DNA from: CAIWMF01 sp964402065
GTDB taxonomy: Bacteria; Verrucomicrobiota; Verrucomicrobiia; Chthoniobacterales; UBA6821
Direction of reading: 5' to 3'
NCBI GenBank assembly: GCA_964402065.1
Contig: CAYOAN010000001.1
Coordinates: forward strand, 372,001-436,000
Length of the DNA stretch: 64,000 nucleotides
The notes under the pieces were generated by a model. That model was not told the DNA's origin. It searched no databases and worked only from the letters and a program-made list of their open reading frames with translations. The translations under genes and the position numbers were made by a program. This document shows positions 8,952 through 17,789 of the stretch, in pieces. Positions within the stretch are counted from its first letter, which is position 1, and every line of letters starts with the position of its first letter.

Positions 8952-8988
8952 ATATTTCGCTTTTTAAAGAAAGAATATTGCGAAATAT
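8952..8988. promoter_or_regulatory. Inverted repeat between divergent T2SS operons
   Basis: ATATTTCGC (8952-8960) and GCGAAATAT (8980-8988) form a perfect 9-bp inverted repeat with a 19-nt AT-rich spacer. It lies in the 146-bp divergent region between the coiled-coil gene and gspE, 26 bp before the gspE start. It could be an operator half-site pair or a 5'-UTR hairpin. Confidence 0.45.
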
Positions 8989-9014
8989 CAACTTCGAGGT
9001 GATAATAACTGGTT

Positions 9015-10769
9015 ATGCAATCACCCCAAGGTGAAGGGTCATCCATGGCTTCTTCTGGATTAATTCAACAACTGCTTTCTTTGGCCCAACGAGTCGGCTG
9101 TCAGGATCTCTCTAATTTAGAAGAGGCCTTGCGTCGTGCAGCTTTTGCCCAAAGATCTTTAATTGGTGCTCTCCTAGATACCGGAAGTGTTCCTGAATCA
9201 GAGTTTCTTTACGAGCTAGCACAGTTTCTCCATTTGGAATGGCGAGAAGAAAGTGAGGTTCAGCCTTCTTCTCATGCAAGGGAAAGGTTTCCTGCACGAT
9301 TGGCTTTAGGTTTTAATGTTATTCCAGAAGAGCAAGATCCTTCACGTCCTGAGCGAGAAATGACGCTCTTGACCTTTGACCCTTTTGATCACATGGGATG
9401 GCAATCGCTTTCTATCTATCACCAGGGACCACTGCGTTTTGTCATGACGACTCGCCGTCGGCTCATTGATCTTATCAAGGCAACTTATGGTGTCGGTGCG
9501 GAAACATTTGAAGAGTTGATGGAAGGACGAGAAGAAGAGCTTACTATGAGCTCTCACGAAGAAGTGAATGTTGTTGATGAAGAAGATTCCGAAGCCTCGG
9601 TGATGAAGTTTGTAAACCAAATTTTGAGAGAGGCCTTGCAACAAGGAGCGACCGATATTCATTTTGAGCCACTCGGAAAAGATCTGCGCATTCGCTATCG
9701 CATTGATGGTGTCTTGCATGAAGCGCCTGTGCCTCAACGAATCAAGATGCTTCAAGACTCGGTGACCTCACGATTAAAAATTATGTCGGGGCTCGATATT
9801 GCGGAGCGACGCCTTCCCCAAGATGGGCGTATTGCACTCGAGCATGCAGGTCAATCAATCGATGTGCGTGTTGCTACGATTCCATGCGTTCATGGTGAAA
9901 ATGTTAGTTTACGTTTACTAGGACAAGAACGCTTTGATTTTAAACGGTTGGGTCTTGATCCAAAATTAGAACAAAAAATTAGAGCACTTGTTGCTATGTC
10001 CAATGGTATCATTCTCGTTACAGGACCAACGGGATGTGGAAAGAGTACATCGCTTTATACTTTTTTAAGCCATCTTAACGTTAAGGAACGACGCATCGTT
10101 ACGATTGAAGATCCTGTAGAGCACAAGCTCGACGGGGTGATTCAAATTGCAGTTAAGCCTGAGATCGAACTGACCTTTGCAACAGCGCTGCGAAGTATTT
10201 TGCGTGGTGATCCTAATGTCATTATGGTTGGTGAAATGCGTGATGCAGAGACAGCAGATATTGCGATTCGTGCAGCACTGACGGGGCACTTGGTTTTTAG
10301 TACGCTCCATACCAATGATGCCGTTGGTGGTATCACCCGTCTCCTAGATATGGGGATTGAACCATTCCTTGTTGGTTCTTCAGTCCGTGCTTTCTTGGCT
10401 CAACGTCTTGTTCGTAAGCTCTGTCCTCATTGCGCGAAACCGGCAGAATTCTCTGACCAAGAGTTATCCAAAGTAGGTTTCCCTCTTGAATTAAAAGCTG
10501 GAATTAAGCAACCCGTCGGTTGTGATCGTTGCCGTCAGACTGGCTATGCAGGCCGATTGGCAATTATGGAAATTTGTCCGATGACGGCGGCGCTGCAAGA
10601 ATGCATTCAAAAAAGAGCCACTGGAAAAGAATTCAGTGCACAAGCGATGAAAGATGGCATGGTGCCACTTCGTCTCGATGGTTGGAAAAAAGTAGCTCAA
10701 GGACTGACATCGCTGGAAGAGGTAGTGCGTGTAACATCGAGTGAGCTGTTGCCTGAAACAGCTACTTAA
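9015..10769 (+). CDS. gspE: Type II secretion ATPase GspE
   Basis: This is a 584-residue cytoplasmic ATPase. It has an N-terminal GspE-type domain (about residues 10-160), then the N2 domain and the RecA-like core. Visible motifs are Walker A GPTGCGKST (about 337-345), the Asp box IEDPVE, Walker B RGDPNVIMVGEMRD (about 397-410), the His box TLHTND, and a four-cysteine zinc site CPHC...CDRC (about 470-506) typical of GspE and PilB. It powers pseudopilus assembly through GspL. A second possible ATG at 9045 has a better-spaced GAAGGG upstream, so the first ten residues are uncertain. No gspF follows in this window. Confidence 0.95.
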   Translation: MQSPQGEGSSMASSGLIQQLLSLAQRVGCQDLSNLEEALRRAAFAQRSLIGALLDTGSVPESEFLYELAQFLHLEWREESEVQPSSHARERFPARLALGFNVIPEEQDPSRPEREMTLLTFDPFDHMGWQSLSIYHQGPLRFVMTTRRRLIDLIKATYGVGAETFEELMEGREEELTMSSHEEVNVVDEEDSEASVMKFVNQILREALQQGATDIHFEPLGKDLRIRYRIDGVLHEAPVPQRIKMLQDSVTSRLKIMSGLDIAERRLPQDGRIALEHAGQSIDVRVATIPCVHGENVSLRLLGQERFDFKRLGLDPKLEQKIRALVAMSNGIILVTGPTGCGKSTSLYTFLSHLNVKERRIVTIEDPVEHKLDGVIQIAVKPEIELTFATALRSILRGDPNVIMVGEMRDAETADIAIRAALTGHLVFSTLHTNDAVGGITRLLDMGIEPFLVGSSVRAFLAQRLVRKLCPHCAKPAEFSDQELSKVGFPLELKAGIKQPVGCDRCRQTGYAGRLAIMEICPMTAALQECIQKRATGKEFSAQAMKDGMVPLRLDGWKKVAQGLTSLEEVVRVTSSELLPETAT

Positions 10770-10813
10770 CGTCCGTTGCTGCTAACACCATCTTTTTATT
10801 TAATGCACTATAT

Positions 10814-10846
10814 AAAAAAACGAGAGTGATGTTGCCATCACTCTCG
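10814..10846 (-). terminator. Rho-independent terminator of rnpB
   Basis: CGAGAGTGAT and ATCACTCTCG form a perfect 10-bp stem (10821-10830 and 10837-10846) with a 6-nt loop. On the minus strand it is followed directly by seven T. It lies immediately after the 3' end of the RNase P RNA. Confidence 0.9.
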
Positions 10847-10847
10847 C

Positions 10848-11350
10848 TGTTGGCGATAAGCCGGATTCTGTCCAATATTAATTATTCAATATAGGGATGA
10901 TCATTTCTCTCGATGCCTTTCAGCATCGTTAGTGTTAAAACTAATGCGACGTACCCGGAGTTTTGCTCATGTCTATTCAGCTTCTTGGCCTGTTTTGCTT
11001 TAATGGGTTGTCCTGAGTTAGAATCTCATCGATTTTTTCAGAGGGCGAAACCATTTTCACAATCCAGATTACTGAACAGCTGTTAGCGTCCAGACCGGCG
11101 GTCTGTTCTCCTGTTTGTCTTGCACCGCATAGGGTTTGTCATGCCTCCTTGCTTGCGCTTGGAGCGGTGGGCTTTTACCCCGCCTTTTCACCCTTGCCGA
11201 ACAGTTTCCTGTTCGGCGGTTTGTTTTCTGTGACACTTTCCGTCAATAGTAACTTAGGTTACCATTTCCCATGTATTCTACATGGTATGCTGCCGTCTGG
11301 TGTCCGGACTTTCCTCTAAAGCCAAGGCTTCAGCGATCATCTGCCAACAT
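10848..11350 (-). ncRNA. rnpB: RNase P RNA
   Basis: This is the catalytic RNA that matures tRNA 5' ends, about 503 nt long. Near its 5' end the minus strand has the conserved GAGGAAAGTCCGGAC block, and near the 3' end the conserved ACAGAATCCGGCTTATC block. The termini pair: TGTTGGC at the 5' side with GCCAACA at the 3' side, forming P1. A promoter places the transcription start at about 11351 and a strong intrinsic terminator follows, so both ends are well defined. It is somewhat longer than the commonest bacterial type A RNAs. It lies between gspE and uvrA. Confidence 0.95.
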
Positions 11351-11357
11351 TCTAGTG

Positions 11358-11386
11358 AAGATAGAAGGGCGCTTCTTCTTTGTCGA
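11358..11386 (-). promoter_or_regulatory. Promoter of rnpB
   Basis: Minus-strand TCGACA, 17 nt, TATCTT: a housekeeping sigma-type promoter. The expected start, about 7 nt after the -10, coincides with the P1 stem of the RNase P RNA, which supports both calls. Confidence 0.75.
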
Positions 11387-11402
11387 GTAGCATGTTAAAA
11401 AG

Positions 11403-14400
11403 TTATTGCTTGAGGACTTCTTTTAAAAATGGTGCTGTTCGACTTTCCTTCGACTTAGTTATTTCTTCAGGTGTACCTGTGGCCACAACTTGCCCACCTC
11501 GATGGCCTGCTTCGGGACCAATATCGATGATATAGTCAGCCTCAGCGATGAGGTCAAGGTGATGTTCAACGACAATGACGGTGTGGCCTTCATCAACAAG
11601 GCGATGAAGAACTTCAAGGAGTAGAGCGACATCAGCTGCATGGAGACCGATTGTTGGCTCTTCCAAAATATAGAGCGTATTTTTTTTGCTGCGTGCGCGT
11701 GGTTTGTCGCTGCTTCCACCACCACGTGCGAGTTGAGTAACTAGCTTAATACGTTGAGCTTCACCTCCGCTCAGTGTTGGGCTTGGTTGGCCAAGTTGCA
11801 AATAACCAAGTCCTGTCTCCATGAGGAGTTGTAAAGGACGAAGGATTTTTGGATGAACTTTAAAAAACTCGAGTGCTTGTTCAACAGTCATTTGAAGTAC
11901 GTCGCTGATGGATTTTCCATCATACTGCACATCAAGCGTCTGTTGATTGAAACGAGTGCCCCGACATGTTTCGCATGGCATGAAAGAGGTTGGAAGAAAA
12001 CTCATTTCTAATTTGATGACTCCTTGTCCTTCACAAACTTGGCAACGACCACCGCTGTTATTGAAGGAAAAGCGACTTGCCGTATAGCCGCGGAGACGGG
12101 CCAATGGCAGTTCAGCATAGAGATTACGAATGGTATCAAAAATTTTTAAATAGGTTGCTGGTGTAGAGCGGGATGTTTTTCCGATAGGAGATTGATCTAC
12201 TTCAATGACCTGAGATAACGTTTCAGTGCCAGTTAAGGACTTCCAAGATTCAGCTCCACGATTTTTCCGCTTAGATGTTAAAGCACTTTCTACAGCTGGG
12301 AGGAGAACACTGCGCAAGAGTGTACTTTTTCCAGAGCCGCTGATGCCAGAGATGGCGGTGAGGCGTTGCAATGGAAACTGAACATCAACTTCTTTAAGAT
12401 TGTGTTTATTTGCACCTTTAAGTTCTAACCATCCAGGAGCTTCTTTAAGAGAACGCCGTGAACCACGAAGAGGATGTTGGGGTGGTTGTTTAAGAAACTG
12501 TCCTGTGAGAGACTTAGGAGCGTTAATGATGTCTTGTAAGGTTCCTTGAGCCACGATTTCCCCACCACGAGATCCTGCACGAGGACCAAGATCAATAATT
12601 GAATGGGCGCGGCGCATGGTTTCTTCGTCGTGTTCAACAATTACCATGGAGTTTCCGTGAGAGGCTAGCTCTTGGAGCGCATCGAGCAAACGGTTGTTAT
12701 CGCGAGGATGAAGCCCGATGGTTGGTTCGTCTAAAACATAAAGAACACCGCGTAAGTTTGATCCCAACTGAGCTGCAAGACGGATTCGTTGAGACTCTCC
12801 TCCACTAAGTGTTTTTGCCGAGCGATGAAGCTCCAAATAATCAAGGCCCACACGTGATAAGAAAGTGAGACGTTGACGAATTTCAGGGATAATATCGCGA
12901 GCAACAATAGCGTCGCGATCTTCAAATTTCCATTTTTCTATCAACGCGAGAACGTCGCTTGCAGCATTTTTTGTTAGCTCAGTAATAGAAAGGTCTTTGA
13001 TTTTTACTGCACAGGCAACAGAGTTAAGGCGAGCGCCTTGACACGCCATACAGACACTCGTTTCACCCTCTTCTCGATTGTCGTAAGACTTTTCTTCAAC
13101 TAATTCAGCTTCGAGCTGTGATTCAAATTCTCGGGAGGAAGGCTCTGTCCAAACTTCTCCGAATCCACGACACTGTTCGCACCATCCATGTGGAGAATTA
13201 AAGGAGAAGAGGCGAGGGTCAAGATCTTCAAATGCCCTACCGCAGTCCGGACAATTCATTTCTATGCTAACAATTTGAACTGAAAATTTATTTTTGCCTT
13301 TTTCTTTAGGATTTTCCTGACGTGTCTTGGCTGTTCCTTTTCCCAAGTCGAGGGCTCGTCGTGCCATTTCTAAAATGCCTTTCTTCTCCCCTTGTTCCAG
13401 CGTGCCAACTAAAAGGTCGATGGTATGCTCTTTAAAACGCTCAAGTGGTTTGAAATCCTCTGCAAGAATCAGCGTTCCATCTACAAGAAGTGTGCTGAAC
13501 CCTTGACTGATGGCCCATCTAGCAACTTCAGTGTGATGTCCTTTACGACCGCGTATCAATGGTGCAAATAGTTGGACGGGAGCTTCAGCCGCCATGGCTT
13601 CAAGCTTATCAGCGATGGAGGTTAGGGAGTTTTTTTCAACTGGCAGATTACAGTCAGGACAATATTGCACTCCTAACTTTGCATAGAGAAGTCGTAAAAA
13701 TTGGTAGACTTCAGTGACAGTAGCCACTGTTGATTTTCCTCCGCCTTGAGTGACTCGTTGCTCAATAGCAACACTTGGCGGCAGTCCTTCAATCTGGTCA
13801 ACATTCGGTTTTTCTAATTGCTGTACAAACTGACGAGCATATGGCGACATACTATCTAAGAAACGCCGTTGTCCTTCTGCAAAAAGAATATCAAAGGCGA
13901 GCGTTGACTTTCCAGATCCGCTGAGGCCAGTAATGACCACCATTTCATCTCGAGGAATGGAAAGGCTGATATTTTTTAAATTATGTTCACGAGCTCCATG
14001 AATTTGGATAGCGGGAGATGCTTTGGTGTTTGAAGGAGTAACAACTTTTGCAGCAGCTTTCTTAATAGAAGGAGAAGCATGGCCTTCTAAGACCTCACGG
14101 AGGAAACGCCCTGTATGTGAGTTAGCACAGGCTGCAACTTGTGGGGGCGTTCCTGCAGTCACGAGCTTGCCTCCTTCGTTACCAGCTTCTGGACCAATAT
14201 CAATGATCCAGTCTGCAGATTTAATCACATCAAGATGGTGTTCAATAACGACTAAGCTGTTTCCTTCGTCAACGAGGCGTTTAAAAACTTTGAGCAAGAT
14301 TGCAATGTCATCAATATGCAAGCCTGTGGTCGGTTCATCAAAAATCAACAAGGCTTGACCCGGTTCTTGGCTTGCCAAGCGGGCTGCAAGTTTAAGACGT

Positions 14401-17000
14401 TGAGATTCACCACCGCTGAGAACATTGACGGGTTGGCCTAATTTTAAGTATCCAAGACCAACATCGCAAAGGAGCTGGAGAGGGCCAACAATCGCTTTTG
14501 ACTTGGCTTCATCCTTGAAAAAAGAAATCGCTTCACAAGCTGTCATTTCCAAAATGTCATGAATGCTTTTTTCGCGATAATGAATGTTCAAAACACGTTG
14601 CTGATAACGGCGACCATCGCACTCAGGGCATCTCAAAAAGAGATCGCTTAAAAACTGCATTTCAATTTTTTCAAAGCCGAGCCCTGAACAACGATCGCAG
14701 CGACCTTGTCCTGAGTTAAATGAAAAAGCAGAAGGGGTCAAGCCAGCCGCAATAGCTTCTTTGCTCATGCCAAAAAGATCTCGAATAGTATCAAAAATTC
14801 CAAGATAGAGAGCAGGAGTAGAACGGGGGGTCCGAGCTAGCGGTGATTGATCGACCATGACGATATCACTGAGCTCTTCACCGCCTTTGATGCTACGGCA
14901 ATAACCAAAATTATCTGTTTCTTCCGGCATGACCGAAGTCAAATTACGGTAAAGCACATCACGGATGAGGGAACTTTTTCCAGAGCCAGAGACACCAGTT
15001 ACGCAACAAAGAACGCCGAGCGGAACCTTCACATCAATTTTTTTGAGATTATGATGAGAAACACCCTTCATCGTGACCCATTCTTTTGGTTTACGATATT
15101 TAGCAGGAATAGGAATAACAGAATCGCCGCGCAAATAAGATGCTGTAAGGGAAGATTTGCAATCGGCAAGTTCAGGAAGTGGACCTGAATACATCAACTT
15201 GCCACCTTCGTGGCCCCGTCCTGGTCCAAGGTCAACAATATGGTCTGCTGCGCGAATGATCGACTCGTCATGTTCTACGACAAGGAGTGTATTTCCTTTG
15301 TCGCGCAACGAATTCATGATCATCAAGAGGTTGTTGGTGTCACGTGGATGAAGGCCAACACTTGGCTCATCCATAACAAAAAGGGTGTTAACCAAAGAAG
15401 CTCCAAGGCAAGTGGTAAGATTTACCCGTTGCATTTCTCCTCCAGAGAGTGAGCGAGTGGGACGATCTAAGGTAAGATAGCCTAATCCAACTTCATTGAG
15501 GTAGCCAAGACGAGAAATGATTTGCTCGAAAAGCATCGGAATGCCAGAATCACCATGGGGGATCTCCATCTTTTTTAAAATACCAACAAGTTTGGAGGCG
15601 GGAATAGCCGCTAATTCTGGGAGTGTAAGCGGTGATTCGGGAATAGGAAGGTGATAGTTTAGTGTTTCTGGTTGGAAACGCCCACCATGACAGCTGTCAC
15701 ACGGCTTATAAGAGCGATAGCGACTCAAGAAAACACGTACGTGCATTTTGTACGTTTTGTTTTCTAACCATTTAAAAAAGCCATCTACGCCATACCAAGC
15801 GGTATTGTCTTTAAGATGTTCCGTAGAGAGATCAACATGAGACTCCCCATGAAGAATGAATTCTTGATCTTTTTGAGAGAGTTCTTCAAAGGGAAGGTGG
15901 ATATCAATGTCATGTAGCGCACAGACTCGCAGCAAATCACTTTGTGAGTCGCGAGCTTGGCCGCTTTGAAAAGGTTTAATAGCACCTCCAGCAATGCTGA
16001 GAGAGCGATCGGGAATAATTCGGTTGAGATCAAAGCCAATAACGCGGCCAAAGCCACGGCACGTAGGGCAAGCGCCCAGTGGATTGTTAAAGCTAAATAG
16101 CCCAGGGGAAGGGGGGCGAATTGTAATGTCGCAATGAGCACAGTGCCAGCCAGAAGAAAAGGGATGCGTGACTTTTGTTTCAGGATTAATAAAAGCAATA
16201 CGATCTTTTCCTAAATGAAGGGCTGTTTCAATTGCTTCGGTTAAGCGTTGTTCATTTGCTTTTTTAATTTCTAAACGATCTTGCAGCACCGCAACAATAG
16301 GAGGCAATGTTTTGAGTGTTGGAGGTTCATCTGTACGATGAATGGCGCCATCAATCCAAACACGAAGATAGCCTTGTTCTCGTAAGAAATTGAAAAAGTC
16401 GACAGGCTGTCGGGGAGGGGGCGGAATAGGAGAGGGCGATGCTTGAGAAAAGTCTTCAAAAGCGGAAACACCATCATCTTCTTTTTGTTCAACAGGTGTT
16501 CCAGTTGAAACAGGGAAGGTGATAAAGAGCTGTTCTCCTGCGAGGGTTTTTAGAACGGTCTTAGTGATTGACTCCGCTGATTCAGGTTGAACGGAACGAT
16601 GGCACGCTGGACAAGTAGCTTTGGCGGCTCTCGCCATCAAGAGTTTTAAGTAATCATTAATCTCTGTAATGGTGCCAACAGTAGAGCGAGTTGTTTTAAC
16701 ACTATTGTTTTGTTCAATTGCAATAGCAGGAGGGATTCCTTCAATGGACTTCACTCTAGGCTTATCCATACGGTCAAGAAACTGACGCGTATAAGGACTG
16801 AATGTTTCAACGTACCGACGTTGGCCTTCTGCATAAATAGTATCAAAAGCAAGACTGGACTTGCCGCTGCCGCTAGGTCCAGTAACAACGATGAGCGACT
16901 CTGTTGGCAGATCAAGGTCAAACCCTTGTAAATTATTTTGTTCAACGCTGCGAAGGCGTATCCAAGAAGAGGCCGGTTTAGAGAGTTTTTTTGATTTCAC
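11403..17000 (-). CDS. uvrA: Tandem (double-length) excinuclease ABC subunit A
   Basis: This 1865-residue protein is two full UvrA units in one chain (about residues 1-975 and 1000-1865), where normal UvrA is about 940. Four ABC ATPase P-loops are visible: GPSGSGKSS, GVSGSGKSS, GLSGSGKST and GISGSGKST. Each half has its own LSGGE-type signatures and CxxC zinc modules (for example CPTCRGFG, CDRCSGLG, CEQCRGFG, CQVCEGQG). UvrA dimers recognise bulky DNA lesions and load UvrB. Here a covalent pseudo-dimer is likely, an architecture known from chlamydiae. The first half has a proline-rich insertion near residues 190-205. The start is GTG at 17000, downstream of a good promoter. Confidence 0.95.
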   Translation of the reverse strand: MKSKKLSKPASSWIRLRSVEQNNLQGFDLDLPTESLIVVTGPSGSGKSSLAFDTIYAEGQRRYVETFSPYTRQFLDRMDKPRVKSIEGIPPAIAIEQNNSVKTTRSTVGTITEINDYLKLLMARAAKATCPACHRSVQPESAESITKTVLKTLAGEQLFITFPVSTGTPVEQKEDDGVSAFEDFSQASPSPIPPPPRQPVDFFNFLREQGYLRVWIDGAIHRTDEPPTLKTLPPIVAVLQDRLEIKKANEQRLTEAIETALHLGKDRIAFINPETKVTHPFSSGWHCAHCDITIRPPSPGLFSFNNPLGACPTCRGFGRVIGFDLNRIIPDRSLSIAGGAIKPFQSGQARDSQSDLLRVCALHDIDIHLPFEELSQKDQEFILHGESHVDLSTEHLKDNTAWYGVDGFFKWLENKTYKMHVRVFLSRYRSYKPCDSCHGGRFQPETLNYHLPIPESPLTLPELAAIPASKLVGILKKMEIPHGDSGIPMLFEQIISRLGYLNEVGLGYLTLDRPTRSLSGGEMQRVNLTTCLGASLVNTLFVMDEPSVGLHPRDTNNLLMIMNSLRDKGNTLLVVEHDESIIRAADHIVDLGPGRGHEGGKLMYSGPLPELADCKSSLTASYLRGDSVIPIPAKYRKPKEWVTMKGVSHHNLKKIDVKVPLGVLCCVTGVSGSGKSSLIRDVLYRNLTSVMPEETDNFGYCRSIKGGEELSDIVMVDQSPLARTPRSTPALYLGIFDTIRDLFGMSKEAIAAGLTPSAFSFNSGQGRCDRCSGLGFEKIEMQFLSDLFLRCPECDGRRYQQRVLNIHYREKSIHDILEMTACEAISFFKDEAKSKAIVGPLQLLCDVGLGYLKLGQPVNVLSGGESQRLKLAARLASQEPGQALLIFDEPTTGLHIDDIAILLKVFKRLVDEGNSLVVIEHHLDVIKSADWIIDIGPEAGNEGGKLVTAGTPPQVAACANSHTGRFLREVLEGHASPSIKKAAAKVVTPSNTKASPAIQIHGAREHNLKNISLSIPRDEMVVITGLSGSGKSTLAFDILFAEGQRRFLDSMSPYARQFVQQLEKPNVDQIEGLPPSVAIEQRVTQGGGKSTVATVTEVYQFLRLLYAKLGVQYCPDCNLPVEKNSLTSIADKLEAMAAEAPVQLFAPLIRGRKGHHTEVARWAISQGFSTLLVDGTLILAEDFKPLERFKEHTIDLLVGTLEQGEKKGILEMARRALDLGKGTAKTRQENPKEKGKNKFSVQIVSIEMNCPDCGRAFEDLDPRLFSFNSPHGWCEQCRGFGEVWTEPSSREFESQLEAELVEEKSYDNREEGETSVCMACQGARLNSVACAVKIKDLSITELTKNAASDVLALIEKWKFEDRDAIVARDIIPEIRQRLTFLSRVGLDYLELHRSAKTLSGGESQRIRLAAQLGSNLRGVLYVLDEPTIGLHPRDNNRLLDALQELASHGNSMVIVEHDEETMRRAHSIIDLGPRAGSRGGEIVAQGTLQDIINAPKSLTGQFLKQPPQHPLRGSRRSLKEAPGWLELKGANKHNLKEVDVQFPLQRLTAISGISGSGKSTLLRSVLLPAVESALTSKRKNRGAESWKSLTGTETLSQVIEVDQSPIGKTSRSTPATYLKIFDTIRNLYAELPLARLRGYTASRFSFNNSGGRCQVCEGQGVIKLEMSFLPTSFMPCETCRGTRFNQQTLDVQYDGKSISDVLQMTVEQALEFFKVHPKILRPLQLLMETGLGYLQLGQPSPTLSGGEAQRIKLVTQLARGGGSSDKPRARSKKNTLYILEEPTIGLHAADVALLLEVLHRLVDEGHTVIVVEHHLDLIAEADYIIDIGPEAGHRGGQVVATGTPEEITKSKESRTAPFLKEVLKQ

Positions 17001-17084
17001 TTGATGGTGGTAACTTAGAGCGCGAGACCTACTTGAAGGTCAAGGTTTCCAAATGCCTATAGCAAATGGGAGGCGAAAAAGTAA

Positions 17085-17113
17085 AAGATAAAGAGTGAAA
17101 TTAAGCCAGTCAA
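17085..17113 (-). promoter_or_regulatory. Promoter of uvrA
   Basis: Minus-strand TTGACT, 17 nt, TATCTT. It predicts a start near 17078 and a leader of about 78 nt before the GTG of uvrA. I saw no LexA-type operator near it. Together with the HU terminator it accounts for most of the 360-bp gap 17001-17360. Confidence 0.65.
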
Positions 17114-17170
17114 AAATGATGACAGAATTGAGCTTTCGCGAAAAAGGAAATGTACTCTTCTATAAAAGGA

Positions 17171-17229
17171 GTATTAAAAAAGAAAAGTCATTCTTAAACA
17201 AAGTGTTTAGAAATTAAATTGAATGACTT
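17171..17229 (-). terminator. Probable terminator downstream of the HU/IHF gene
   Basis: AAGTCATTC (17185-17193) and GAATGACTT (17221-17229) form a perfect 9-bp stem. The loop contains a second small stem (TAAACA/TGTTTA). On the minus strand the structure is followed by TTTTCTTTTTT. It lies about 130 nt after the HU stop codon. Confidence 0.5.
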
Positions 17230-17360
17230 CTTTTGGAGAGGTTCGTTTCGTAGAAAACAACAATCCAATCTCTTGCTCTTTTGGATAAAAGCAATTTGAG
17301 AACACTTGCCTTAGGTTATGAAATGAGTCGCTGAAAGTAGGACTCATGGACAGAGACTAA

Positions 17361-17687
17361 TTAGGCTGTAGTATTCTTTAATTCTTCTGTACGAAGAAGA
17401 ACACGTTGGCGCATGATTTTACCAGCTTTGAACTTTACAATAGCTCGAGCTGGAATGGTAACGTCAACTTCAGGGCGATTAGGATTGCGGCCAACACGGG
17501 CACGTGTTAAGCGAACTTCAAATACTCCAAAATTTCTAAGCTCAATATTTCTACCTTGGGCAAGAGCGTCTGTAATATGATCAAGGGTTTTTTGAATAAC
17601 GGCAAAAACGTCAGCTTGAATCAGTCCTGTTTCATTGCTGATGTCCATTACGAGATCGCGTTTGGTAAGATTGGGCATAGAAGACAT
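17361..17687 (-). CDS. HU/IHF family DNA-bending protein
   Basis: This 108-residue histone-like protein has the family fold. N-terminal helices (TKRDLVMDISNETGL) are followed by the dimer core (IELRNFGVFEV) and the DNA-binding arm signature with its proline (GRNPNRPEVDVTIPARAIVKFKAGK). The arm sequence is more IHF-like than HU-like, but assigning a subunit would be guesswork. It acts as a dimer that bends DNA in the nucleoid and at promoters. It is a single-gene unit with its own promoter (17729-17757) and a probable terminator. An alternative ATG lies three codons in. Confidence 0.9.
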   Translation of the reverse strand: MSSMPNLTKRDLVMDISNETGLIQADVFAVIQKTLDHITDALAQGRNIELRNFGVFEVRLTRARVGRNPNRPEVDVTIPARAIVKFKAGKIMRQRVLLRTEELKNTTA

Positions 17688-17728
17688 ACTTTGTATGAAG
17701 TTTTGATAAAAAATAAAAGTTGGTCCTC

Positions 17729-17757
17729 AATGTAGCGAGAAATATCTTTTATTGCAA
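17729..17757 (-). promoter_or_regulatory. Promoter of the HU/IHF gene
   Basis: Minus-strand TTGCAA, 17 nt, TACATT, giving a predicted start near 17722 and a leader of about 35 nt. Confidence 0.6.
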
Positions 17758-17789
17758 CAAAACTATGAAAAAACATTAAAAATTTTTTA

